From positions 6,572,001 to 6,636,000 of the forward strand of contig NZ_CP074102.1 in the NCBI RefSeq assembly GCF_018310535.1: a stretch of 64,000 bases of DNA, in the 5' to 3' direction. Below are positions 1 to 7,898 of this stretch, piece after piece. Source of the DNA: Streptomyces mirabilis (GTDB taxonomy: Bacteria > Actinomycetota > Actinomycetes > Streptomycetales > Streptomycetaceae). The notes beneath the pieces are model-generated. The model was given only the letters and a program-made list of their open reading frames with translations. It was not told the DNA's origin and searched no databases. The position numbers and the translations under genes were made by a program. Numbering within the stretch: the first letter of the stretch is position 1; every line of letters starts with the position of its first letter.

Positions 1-1194
1 GGGGTACGGCCCCCGCGGGCCTGGGACGGTCACCTCGTACTTCACCAGGCCCCGGTCGACGTCCAGTTCCTCGAAGGTGGGCGGGACGGGGTACTCGGCG
101 TCCCGGCCGCCCAGTGTCTCCAGCACGGCGTCCAGGGCGGCCCACTCCCGAAGGTCCACGGTCGCGTCCGCACCGAGCGGCGCGGGCGCGGGCGGCAGCT
201 CCGGCAGCGGCCCGTCCGCGTACGCTGCCAGGATCTCCCTGAAGCGCCAGAACTTCTCGGTGGGGCGCCCCAGTTCGTCGATGGGCGCGTCGTAGTCGTA
301 GGAGGTGACGTCCGGCTCCAAGGGGCCCTCGTGCAGCGCGCCCCCGCCGCGGTTCGCCCCCGCCCAGCCCGCGAAGTTGGTACCCCCGTGCGCCATGTAC
401 AGGTTGACCGAAGCCCCGCACTCCAGGATCTCGCGCAGCGCCTGTGCCGCGTCCCCCGCATCCCGTACGACATGCTCGCCGCCCCAGTGGTCGAACCAGC
501 CGCACCAGAACTCCATGCACATCAGCGGCCCTTCGGACCGGTGCCGGCGCAGCACCTCGAAGGCCGCGCGTGCGCGGGAGCCGAAGTTGACGGTCGCGAG
601 GACACCGGGGATCGAACCGCCGCCCAGCATGTGGTCCTCGGGACCGTCCGAGGTGACCAGCGGAACGCTCACGCCCTTGGCCCGCAGCACGTCCGCCAGG
701 CGCTGCAGATACACCTGGTCGGAGCCGTAACTGCCGTACTCGTTCTCCACCTGCACCATCAGCACCGGCCCGCCGCGGTCGATCTGCCGCGGCACGATCT
801 CGTGCAGCACCTGGTGGAACCAGTGCTCCACGTGCCCCATGTACTCCTCGTCCCTGGTGCGGAGCCTCCCCGTCAGCCAGTGCGGCAGCCCCCCGTTCTC
901 CCACTCCGCGCAGATGTACGGGCCGGGGCGCACGATCGCCCACAGGCCCGCCTCCCGTACGGTGTCCAGGAACCGGCCCAGCGCCTGGACGTCCCGGTAC
1001 TCGCCCGGGCGCGGCTCGTGCAGATTCCACGGGACGTACGTCTCCACACAGTTGAGCCCCATCGCCCGCAGCATCCCCAGCCGATGCCCCCACTGCTCCT
1101 CGTGCACCCGGAAGTAGTGCAACGCGCCGGACAGCAGCCGCACCGGGCGCCCGTCCAGCAGAAAATCCGTGTCCCCCACCGTGAACTCGCTCAT
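1..1194 (-). CDS. Beta-galactosidase, glycoside hydrolase family 35 (C-terminal part beyond window)
   Basis: Hydrolyses terminal beta-galactosyl residues. The translation starts MSEFTVGDTDFLLDG and runs about 398 residues to the left edge without a stop, so the 3' end is missing. GH35 hallmarks are visible: an N-terminal strand leading into SGALHYFRV, a WNLHEP segment, the acid/base glutamate in VENEYG near residue 149 and the nucleophile glutamate in MEFWCGWFDHWG near residue 228, then NLYMAHGGTNF. No signal peptide is seen, so it is probably cytoplasmic and acts on imported oligosaccharides. It is divergent from an AraC-type regulator across a 110-bp spacer, which suggests sugar-induced control by that regulator. 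Family assignment is secure; the natural substrate is not. Confidence 0.93.
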   Translation of the reverse strand, partial: MSEFTVGDTDFLLDGRPVRLLSGALHYFRVHEEQWGHRLGMLRAMGLNCVETYVPWNLHEPRPGEYRDVQALGRFLDTVREAGLWAIVRPGPYICAEWENGGLPHWLTGRLRTRDEEYMGHVEHWFHQVLHEIVPRQIDRGGPVLMVQVENEYGSYGSDQVYLQRLADVLRAKGVSVPLVTSDGPEDHMLGGGSIPGVLATVNFGSRARAAFEVLRRHRSEGPLMCMEFWCGWFDHWGGEHVVRDAGDAAQALREILECGASVNLYMAHGGTNFAGWAGANRGGGALHEGPLEPDVTSYDYDAPIDELGRPTEKFWRFREILAAYADGPLPELPPAPAPLGADATVDLREWAALDAVLETLGGRDAEYPVPPTFEELDVDRGLVKYEVTVPGPRGPYP

Positions 1195-1230
1195 GCGCTC
1201 ACCCTCACCCCTGGCGGCGGGCCGCGTCCA

Positions 1231-1261
1231 TGGACAAAGATCAGCTCTGGTTGGACCAAAG
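1231..1261 (+). promoter_or_regulatory. Direct repeat in the divergent spacer, candidate AraC-type operator
   Basis: TGGACAAAG at 1231-1239 is repeated as TGGACCAAAG at 1252-1261. The start-to-start distance is 21 bp, two helical turns. Direct half-sites on one DNA face are usual for AraC-family activators. The site lies between the divergent beta-galactosidase and AraC-type genes and could serve both. It also argues against an in-frame start at 1230 for the regulator. Binding is inferred. Confidence 0.45.
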
Positions 1262-1304
1262 AGTGACGCCGGTGGCAAAGACGCGGAGGAGGGGAGGAGC
1301 GCGG

Positions 1305-2189
1305 ATGTACCACACCTGGATGCGCTATTTCTCCCCCGCTCCCGTCCACCACCGGCTCGGCCTCGCCTGCCTCGGCGTGGGCCTCCAGCACGGCGAACTG
1401 CCCACCGTCGGGCCCCGCACCCTCGACCACCACGTGGCCGTCGTCGTCAGCGCGGGCGGCGGCTGGTTCCGGGGCCCCGACGGACACCACCACACCGTCA
1501 CCGCGCCCGCCCTGCTCTGGCTCACCCCCGGCGTACCCCACCACTACGGGCCCGACCCCAGCTGGGACGAGTGCTTCGTCGACTTCACCGGGCCCGCCAC
1601 CGCCACGTACACCGAACTCGGCTACATCGAACCCGACCGCCCCGTCGTGCCGCTCTCCGACGCCACCGGCGCCCGCGCCACCGTCGGCCGCATCGCCCGC
1701 GCCGCCCGCCGCGGCAACCCCCTCCTCGAAGTCGAGACCGGCGCCGCCGTCCACGAACTCCTCGTCGCACTGCGCCGTGCCCGCGCCGACCTCGCCCCCG
1801 ACGGCGACCCCGTCCTGCACGCCCTCGCCCGTGACGCGTTCCAGCCACTGTCCGTCGCCGAGCACGCGGCCCGCCACGGCATGACCCCCGCCGAACTGCG
1901 CGCCGCCGTCCGCCGCGGCGCCGGCCGCAGCCCCAAGGACTACCTCCTCGGTATCCGCCTGGGCCGCGCCAAGGAACTCCTCGCCGCCACCGAACTCCCC
2001 GTCGCCGCGGTCGCCCGACGCGTCGGCTACGACGACCCCGCCTACTTCTCCCGCCTGTTCACCCGCCGCGTCGGCATGGCCCCCGTCCGCTTCCGCGAAC
2101 AGCAGGGCCGCACCCTCCCCGGCGGCTGGAGCGATCACATACCCGACCCCGACGATCCGCCCATGATCGAGCCCCGGCACGCCACGTAG
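1305..2189 (+). CDS. AraC-family transcriptional regulator
   Basis: A DNA-binding regulator of 294 residues. The N-terminal half, with histidine-rich strands such as LDHHVAVVVSAGGGW and TPGVPHHYGP, looks like the cupin sugar-binding domain of AraC proteins. The last 90 residues hold two helix-turn-helix units, including LGRAKELLAAT and VGYDDPAYFSRLFTRRVG, the classic AraC signature. The ATG at 1305 is chosen because a strong purine-rich ribosome site (GGAGGA, GGGGAGG) lies just upstream. An in-frame ATG at 1230 falls inside the repeated candidate operator. It probably controls the divergent GH35 gene. The next gene begins 12 bp after its stop. Confidence 0.9.
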   Translation: MYHTWMRYFSPAPVHHRLGLACLGVGLQHGELPTVGPRTLDHHVAVVVSAGGGWFRGPDGHHHTVTAPALLWLTPGVPHHYGPDPSWDECFVDFTGPATATYTELGYIEPDRPVVPLSDATGARATVGRIARAARRGNPLLEVETGAAVHELLVALRRARADLAPDGDPVLHALARDAFQPLSVAEHAARHGMTPAELRAAVRRGAGRSPKDYLLGIRLGRAKELLAATELPVAAVARRVGYDDPAYFSRLFTRRVGMAPVRFREQQGRTLPGGWSDHIPDPDDPPMIEPRHAT

Positions 2190-2200
2190 GGTTGGTCCCC

Positions 2201-2569
2201 ATGACCACCAGCAACACCGGCAACACGAACGACGGGGCGGGCGACGAGGTCGACCCCGCCGTGCGCGCGGAACTCGCCCGGCTGCGCGACAGCATCGACA
2301 ACATCGACGCCGCCGTCGTCCACATGCTCGCCGAACGCTTCAAATGCACCCAACAGGTCGGCCATCTCAAGGCCGCCCACCAACTGCCGCCCGCCGACCC
2401 GTCCCGCGAGGCCCACCAGATCGCCCGGCTGCGCCGCCTCGCCGAGAGCGCCAAGCTGGATCCGGCCTTCGCGGAAAAGTTGCTGAATTTCATCATCGCC
2501 GAGGTCATCCGCCACCACGAGAGCATCGCGGACGGTGCCGGGCGCGGCGCGTCGGCCACGGGGGAGTGA
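2201..2569 (+). CDS. Chorismate mutase, AroQ type
   Basis: Rearranges chorismate to prephenate for phenylalanine and tyrosine synthesis. The 122-residue protein is all-helical in appearance. A long first helix (RAELARLRDSIDNIDAAVVHML) precedes ERFKCTQQVGHLKA, which carries the conserved Arg/Lys positions of the AroQ active site, and FAEKLLNFIIAEVIRHHE forms the last helix. The N-terminal 20 residues are Asn/Gly/Thr-rich and probably disordered. The ATG at 2201 is preferred over an in-frame TTG three codons earlier; GTAGGG lies upstream. It follows the AraC gene by 12 bp and may be cotranscribed, although no functional link is evident. No fused dehydratase or dehydrogenase domain is present. 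Confidence 0.9.
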   Translation: MTTSNTGNTNDGAGDEVDPAVRAELARLRDSIDNIDAAVVHMLAERFKCTQQVGHLKAAHQLPPADPSREAHQIARLRRLAESAKLDPAFAEKLLNFIIAEVIRHHESIADGAGRGASATGE

Positions 2570-2743
2570 CACCGGGCGCCCCCGGCGTGCATCCTGCGTG
2601 AGCACTCCCTGTCAGGTGTCAGGCCAATGGCACATGCCGGCCGACCGTCCGTACGGGCCCCAGGGCACCCGCCACCCGTGGCACCCGCCACCCGCCCGTA
2701 CCGGGCCGGGCCGGCATGTGGCCGATCGAGGGGACGTCGGGCC

Positions 2744-3343
2744 ATGCAGTCGGATGCCAAGATCCTCATTGTCGACGACCACGAGGACACGCTGTACGCG
2801 CTCGAAAGCGCCCTCGCCCCGCTGGGCCACCTCGTGGCCCGCGCGACCAGCGGCGACGACGCCCTCAAGGAAGTGCTGCGCGGCCAGGTCGGACTGCTCC
2901 TCCTCGACGTGCGCATGCCCGGCGTCGGCGGCCTCGACGTCGTGCGGTACATGCGCCGCGTGGAACAGACCCAGCACATCCCGGTCATCCTGCTCACCGG
3001 CTTCGGACCGGACACCGAACTGTCCGCCACCGCGTTCGCCCTCGGCGTCGCCGACCTCGTCATGAAACCCGTCGACCCCTGGACCCTGCGCACCAAGGTC
3101 CGCTACCTGTACGACACGCACCAGCGCCACCGCGCCCTGCAGGCGGAGGTGCGCGAGTTACGCGCCCGGACCAGGAAACGCGCCTCACCGCCCACTCCGG
3201 GCCGCCCCCACTCCGACACCCGCGTCCCCCCGCAACGCGACGGCCACACCGACGCACGGGAGGCACGGGAAGCACGGGGAGCACGGGAGGCACGGGGCAC
3301 GCGGGACGCACGGGACGCACGGGAGCAGGACCGCACCGCCTGA
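2744..3343 (+). CDS. Single-domain (CheY-like) response regulator with repetitive tail
   Basis: A receiver domain occupies about residues 5-125. It has acidic residues in ILIVDDHED, the phospho-acceptor aspartate in LLLLDVRMPG, a threonine at VILLTGF and the lysine in LVMKPVD. No DNA-binding or enzymatic output domain follows. A short helical stretch (QAEVRELRARTRKR) leads into a basic, proline-rich tail and an Ala-Arg-Glu/Gly/Asp repeat encoded by eight 9-bp tandem units at 3254-3325. The ATG at 2744 follows a GAGGGGACG ribosome site. No partner histidine kinase is adjacent, so it may act by protein contact in a phosphorelay. The tail looks low-complexity and recently expanded. Confidence 0.85.
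   Translation: MQSDAKILIVDDHEDTLYALESALAPLGHLVARATSGDDALKEVLRGQVGLLLLDVRMPGVGGLDVVRYMRRVEQTQHIPVILLTGFGPDTELSATAFALGVADLVMKPVDPWTLRTKVRYLYDTHQRHRALQAEVRELRARTRKRASPPTPGRPHSDTRVPPQRDGHTDAREAREARGAREARGTRDARDAREQDRTA
3254..3325 (+). repeat. In-frame 9-bp tandem array at the end of the response regulator gene
   Basis: Eight consecutive 9-bp units close to GCACGGGAG encode repeated Ala-Arg-Glu/Gly/Asp triplets just before the stop. The unit length is a multiple of three, so copy-number change would not break the frame. Confidence 0.85.
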
Positions 3344-3434
3344 TTACGCCGATCCCGCCGTGCCCATGCTGGACAAAAGCCATATATCGGGCCACCCCTG
3401 TGTCCTGTCCGAGGCATCAGGCAGCATGTCCCCC

Positions 3435-5924
3435 ATGTCCGTACTGACGCGCGACGAAGCGCAGACCCGTGCCCAGCTCCTCGACGTCCACCACTACGGG
3501 ATCGCACTCGACGTGACCCGCGGGGACGAGACCTTCGACTCCCTGACCGTCATCCGGTTCACCGCCCGCGCCGACGCGGACACCTTCGTCGAGCTGAAGC
3601 CCGCCGAGCTGCGCTCCGTCACCCTCGACGGACAGCCCCTCGACCCCGAGACCCTCGACGAGAACCGGCTGCCCCTCAAAGGCCTCACCGCGGGCGAGCA
3701 CGAACTGCGCGTCGACGCGAGCATGCGCTACTCCCGCACCGGAGAGGGCATGCACCGCTTCACCGACCCCACCGACGGCGAGACCTACGTCTACAGCCAG
3801 CTGTTCATGGACGACGTCCAGCGCGTCTTCGCCGCCTTCGACCAGCCCGACCTGAAGGCCGTCTTCGAACTCTCCGTGACCGCCCCCTACGGCTGGACCG
3901 TCCTCGCCAACGGCGTCGCCGAACACCTGGGGGAGGGCCGCTGGCAGGTCGCCCCCACCCCGCTGATCTCCACCTACCTCGTCGCCGTCGCCGCCGGCCC
4001 CTGGCACTCCGTCCGCACCGAGCACCGCGGCCTGCCCTTCGGCATCCACTGCCGCCGCTCGCTCGCCCCCTACCTCGACGCCGACGTCGACGAGATCCTC
4101 GACGTCACCCGCGCCTGCTTCGACCGCTACCACGAGAAGTTCGACGAGCCCTACCCCTTCGACTCCTACGACCAGGCGTTCGTCCCCGAGTTCAACGCCG
4201 GCGCCATGGAGAACCCCGGCCTCGTCACCTTCCGCGACGAGTTCGTCTACCGCTCCGCCGTCACCGACACCGAACGCCAGACCCGCGCCATGGTCATCGC
4301 CCACGAAATGGCCCACATGTGGTTCGGCGACCTCGTCACCCTGCGCTGGTGGGACGACATCTGGCTGAACGAGTCCTTCGCCGAGTACATGGGCTACCAG
4401 ACCCTCACCGAAGCCACCCGCTTCACCGACACCTGGACCGACTTCGGCGTCACCCGCAAACCCTGGGGCTACGACGCCGACCAGCGCCCCTCCACCCACC
4501 CCGTCGCCCCCGACCCGGACGCCGTCCCCGACACCGCGTCCGCCATGCTCAACTTCGACGGCATCTCCTACGCCAAGGGCGCCTCCGCCCTGCGCCAACT
4601 CGTCACCTGGCTCGGCGAGAAGGACTTCCTGGCCGGCATCAACACCCACTTCGCCCGCCACAAGTTCGCCAACGCCACCCTCGCCGACTTCATCGACAAC
4701 CTCGCCTCCGCCACCGAACGCGACGTCCACGCCTGGGCCGACTCCTGGCTGCGCACCACCGGCGTCGACACCCTCACCCCCACCCTCACCGCCGGACCCG
4801 ACGGCACCCACACCCTCACCGTCGAACACCACGGCAGCCGCCCGCACCGCATCGCCGTCGGCCTCTACGACAACGACCTCGGCGGCGAAGGCCGCCTCAC
4901 CCTGCGCGACCGCCTCGAAGCCGACGTCCCGGGCACCGAGCCGACCGTGATCGGCAAGCGCCCCGCCCTGCTCCTCCTCAACGACGGCGACCTCTCGTAC
5001 GCCAAGGTCCGCTTCGACCCCGAGTCCTTCCAGGCCGTGCGCACCGCCCTCGCCGGACTGCCCGAACCCCTCACCCGCGCGGTCGTCTGGAACGCCCTGC
5101 GCGACGCCGTCCGCGACGGCGAACTGCCCGCCATGGCCTACATCGACGCCGCCCGCGCCCACCTCCCGCACGAGAGTGACCTCGCCCTGGTCCAGGGCGT
5201 CCTGTCGTTCGCCGCCGCCCAGGTCGCGGACCGCTACCTCCCCGCCGAGGACCGCCCGACCGCCCTCGCCACCCTCACCGACCTCTGCCGCGACCTCATC
5301 CGCCGCACCGAGGACGGCTCCCACCCCGGGCTGCGCCTCACCGCCGTACGCCACTACATCGACGTCGCCGCCCACCCCGACACCATCAGCGCCTGGTTCT
5401 CCGAAGGCACCGTCCCCGGCGGACCCGAACTCGACCCCGAACTGCGCTGGCGCATCCTCGGCAGGCTCGCCGTCCTCGGCGCCATCGACGACGCCGTCAT
5501 CGAGGCCGAACTCGTCCAGGACCCCAGCGCCACCGGCCAGGAAGGCGCCGCCCGCTGCCGTGCCGCGCTGCCCGACCCCGAGGCCAAGCGCCGCGCCTGG
5601 GAGGAGATGTTCATCTCCGACCACCTCTCCAACTACCTCTTCACCGCCACCGCCCAGGGCTTCTGGCAGCCCGAACAGACCCAGCTCGTCCGGGAGTATG
5701 TCGAGCGCTACTGGACCGACGCCGTCGCCGTCGCCGCGCGTCGCGGCCCCGCCATCGCCGACGCCGCCGGGCGCTACGCGTTCCCCGTCCACGCCGTCAC
5801 CCCCGAAACCCTCGCCCTCGGCGAGGCGTGCCTTCGCGACGCCGACCTCATCCCCGCCCTCCGCCGCAAACTCGTCGACCAACTCGACGATCTGGCACGG
5901 GCGTTGAGGGTACGCACCGCGTAA
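3435..5924 (+). CDS. pepN: Aminopeptidase N (M1 family zinc metallopeptidase)
   Basis: Removes N-terminal amino acids from peptides in the cytoplasm. The 829-residue length is normal for actinobacterial PepN. The substrate-anchoring GAMEN motif is near residue 255. The zinc site is HEMAH near residue 289 with the third ligand glutamate in WLNESFAEYMGY, the HEXXH-X18-E arrangement of gluzincins. The long C-terminal part is the ERAP1-like helical domain. The start MSVLTRDEAQTRAQ at 3435 matches the usual beginning of this family; another in-frame ATG is nine bases upstream. No signal peptide is seen. It stands alone, followed by a 600-bp repeat-rich spacer. Confidence 0.95.
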   Translation: MSVLTRDEAQTRAQLLDVHHYGIALDVTRGDETFDSLTVIRFTARADADTFVELKPAELRSVTLDGQPLDPETLDENRLPLKGLTAGEHELRVDASMRYSRTGEGMHRFTDPTDGETYVYSQLFMDDVQRVFAAFDQPDLKAVFELSVTAPYGWTVLANGVAEHLGEGRWQVAPTPLISTYLVAVAAGPWHSVRTEHRGLPFGIHCRRSLAPYLDADVDEILDVTRACFDRYHEKFDEPYPFDSYDQAFVPEFNAGAMENPGLVTFRDEFVYRSAVTDTERQTRAMVIAHEMAHMWFGDLVTLRWWDDIWLNESFAEYMGYQTLTEATRFTDTWTDFGVTRKPWGYDADQRPSTHPVAPDPDAVPDTASAMLNFDGISYAKGASALRQLVTWLGEKDFLAGINTHFARHKFANATLADFIDNLASATERDVHAWADSWLRTTGVDTLTPTLTAGPDGTHTLTVEHHGSRPHRIAVGLYDNDLGGEGRLTLRDRLEADVPGTEPTVIGKRPALLLLNDGDLSYAKVRFDPESFQAVRTALAGLPEPLTRAVVWNALRDAVRDGELPAMAYIDAARAHLPHESDLALVQGVLSFAAAQVADRYLPAEDRPTALATLTDLCRDLIRRTEDGSHPGLRLTAVRHYIDVAAHPDTISAWFSEGTVPGGPELDPELRWRILGRLAVLGAIDDAVIEAELVQDPSATGQEGAARCRAALPDPEAKRRAWEEMFISDHLSNYLFTATAQGFWQPEQTQLVREYVERYWTDAVAVAARRGPAIADAAGRYAFPVHAVTPETLALGEACLRDADLIPALRRKLVDQLDDLARALRVRTA

Positions 5925-6018
5925 CCACGACCATTGGCCGCGGACGCGCGGTCGCTGATCGCGCACCTCGGGCGGGGCTTCGCCCCGATTCCCCGCCCGC
6001 CCCCCGGTTGCTCGCCTG

Positions 6019-6151
6019 CGGGCTCGGTGGGGGCGGGCCGCGCAGTTCCCCGCGCCCCTGAGGCGGGGGCTTCGCCCCGCGTTCCCGGCCCGCCCGGATT
6101 CGTTCGGCTACGGGCTCGGTGGGGGCTGGTCGCGCAGTTCCCCGCGCCCCT
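6019..6151. repeat. Two copies of a 41-bp GC-rich intergenic repeat
   Basis: Near-identical copies at 6019-6059 and 6111-6151 share CGGGCTCGGTGGGGGC and a core CGCGCAGTTCCCCGCGCCCC, 92 bp apart. Each is flanked by small palindromes such as GGGGGCTTCGCCCC. From memory this type of sequence recurs in Streptomyces intergenic regions; that was not checked. No reading frame here looks coding. Confidence 0.75.
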
Positions 6152-6221
6152 AAAGGCCGCGGGGGCGTCCGGTGTTCCAGGGCGAGGCCGGGGGCCGATG
6201 CCCCACCCGCCCCGGCCCGCG

Positions 6222-6345
6222 TCTTCAGCCCGTCCGGCGTTTGAGGACGAGGCCGTTCAGGCCGACAGGGGGGTCTGGGGGCGCAGCCCCTGAGGACGAT
6301 GGGGGTCCCCCTGCTCGAGCGAAGCCGAGAGCTTGGGGGAGGGTA
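6222..6345. repeat. Streptomyces-type dispersed intergenic repeat, second module
   Basis: A composite of short inverted motifs: CCGTCCGGCGTTTGAGGACG, GGGGGCGCAGCCCCTGAGG, then GGGGGTCCCCCTGCTCGAGC ending in GAGAGCTTGGGGGAG, whose C-rich and G-rich ends can pair. I recognise it as a common non-coding repeat of Streptomyces chromosomes. It lies between pepN and the decarboxylase operon; its function is unknown. Confidence 0.6.
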
Positions 6346-6533
6346 GGGGCGCCGGGGGCGAGGGAAGGCGGGTCCGGTTCCGGCGTGGCGTCTAGCAGCT
6401 TCACCCCCCACCCACATTTCCTCCGCCCACCAGTACCCCCATTCGGGTCGGATCGTTGACCTTTCAGGGCGCGCAGGCCCATCCCCGTACAGGCTGGTAT
6501 TCCCCCTGCCGCGCGCCCACCGGAGGACACCTC

Positions 6534-7898
6534 ATGAGCACGCCGCCCCTCGCCTCAGGCCCCGAAGGTCCCGGCGCGCTGCGGCCGCTGCTCGACACCG
6601 TCCTCGACGCACTGCGCGAGGGCGGCGAGGCCCGCGGGGGACCGCTGCCCGCCGGCGGACCCGAGAGCGTGGCCCGGCGCGTACGGGACGCGGTCGGCGA
6701 CGTACTGCCCGAGCAGGGCACCGAAGACGCCCTACGCGTCCTCGTACGGGCTCTCGCCGAGGGCGCAGCCGACCCCGCCGACCCCCTGTGCGCCGCCCAC
6801 CTGCACTGCCCACCCCTCGCCGTCGCCACCGCCGCCGACCTCGCCGCCTCCACCCTCAACCCCTCCATGGACTCCTGGGACCAGGCCCCGGCCGCCTCGG
6901 AACTGGAGGCACTCGTCACCCGGGCCCTGGCCCAGGAGATCGGCGCCGACGACGCCCTGGTCACCACCGGCGGCACCGAGTCCAACCAACTCGCCCTCCT
7001 GCTCGCCCGGGAGGCACACGCCGGCGTGCGGCTCATCCACGGCGCCAACGCCCACCACTCCCTGCCCCGCGCCGCCTGGCTCCTCGGCCTGCCCGACCCC
7101 GTCGTCGTCCCCGCCCCCGCCGGCACCATGGACCTCGCCGCCCTCGACGAAGCCCTCACCGAACTCCAAGGCCTCCGCGGCTCCCTCCTCGTAGCCGCCA
7201 CCGCCGGCACCACCGACGCCGGACTCATCGACCCCCTGCCCGACATCGCCGACCTCTGCGAAGCCCACGGCACCCGCCTCCACATCGACGCCGCCTACGG
7301 CGGAGGCCTCCTCTTCAGCGACCACCACCGCGGCAAACTCGACGGACTCGACCGCGCCCACACCGTCACCCTCGACCTGCACAAACTCGGCTGGCAGCCC
7401 GTCGCCGCAGGCCTCCTCGTCGTCAAGGACCCCCACGACCTCGACGCCCTGAGCCACCGCGCCGACTACCTCAACGCCGACGACGACACCGAAGCGGGCC
7501 TCCCCGACCTCCTCGGCCGCTCCCTGCGCACCACCCGACGCCCCGACATCCTCAAAGTCGCCGTCACCCTCAAAACCCTGGGGCGAGCGGGACTCGGCGC
7601 GCTCGTCGACCAGGTCTGCGCCCGCGCCGTCGAGCTGGCGGACCTCGTCGAAGCACACCCCGGCTTCGAGCTCTACGACCCGCCCACCCTCAGCACCGTC
7701 CTGTTCCGCCCCGCCGAGGCCTCCGACGAAGCCGTCGCCGCCGTACGCCGCACCCTGCTCCACGAAGGACGCGCCGTCCTCGGCCGAGCCCTGCTCGACG
7801 ACCGGCTCTGGCTCAAAGCCACCCTCCTCAATCCCCACACCCGGCCGGGCGACCTGGCCGCGCTCCTGAAACTGGTGGAAGGACACACACCCCGATGA
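6534..7898 (+). CDS. PLP-dependent group II decarboxylase, DesA-like (probable lysine decarboxylase)
   Basis: Removes CO2 from an amino acid, most likely lysine to give cadaverine, by analogy with siderophore DesA enzymes. The 454-residue protein has the fold-type I hallmarks: TGGTESNQLALLLARE for cofactor phosphate contacts, LHIDAAYGGG with the PLP-binding aspartate, and the Schiff-base lysine in LDLHKLGWQP near residue 284. A GGAGGA ribosome site precedes the ATG at 6534. The stop overlaps the start of the next gene (ATGA), indicating translational coupling with a lysine N-hydroxylase. No obvious iron-box palindrome (TTAGGTTAGG type) is visible upstream. Substrate could also be ornithine or diaminobutyrate; the neighbour favours lysine/cadaverine. 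Confidence 0.88.
   Translation: MSTPPLASGPEGPGALRPLLDTVLDALREGGEARGGPLPAGGPESVARRVRDAVGDVLPEQGTEDALRVLVRALAEGAADPADPLCAAHLHCPPLAVATAADLAASTLNPSMDSWDQAPAASELEALVTRALAQEIGADDALVTTGGTESNQLALLLAREAHAGVRLIHGANAHHSLPRAAWLLGLPDPVVVPAPAGTMDLAALDEALTELQGLRGSLLVAATAGTTDAGLIDPLPDIADLCEAHGTRLHIDAAYGGGLLFSDHHRGKLDGLDRAHTVTLDLHKLGWQPVAAGLLVVKDPHDLDALSHRADYLNADDDTEAGLPDLLGRSLRTTRRPDILKVAVTLKTLGRAGLGALVDQVCARAVELADLVEAHPGFELYDPPTLSTVLFRPAEASDEAVAAVRRTLLHEGRAVLGRALLDDRLWLKATLLNPHTRPGDLAALLKLVEGHTPR

Noticed and set aside
3417..5966. An 849-residue open frame antisense to pepN
   Set aside because: Its Val/Gly/Glu/Asp-rich composition is what the antisense of a GC-rich gene gives; it has no motif and pepN is unambiguous.
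6400..6533. Iron box (DmdR1 type) upstream of the decarboxylase
   Set aside because: No TTAGGTTAGGCTAACCTAA-like palindrome is present in the region.
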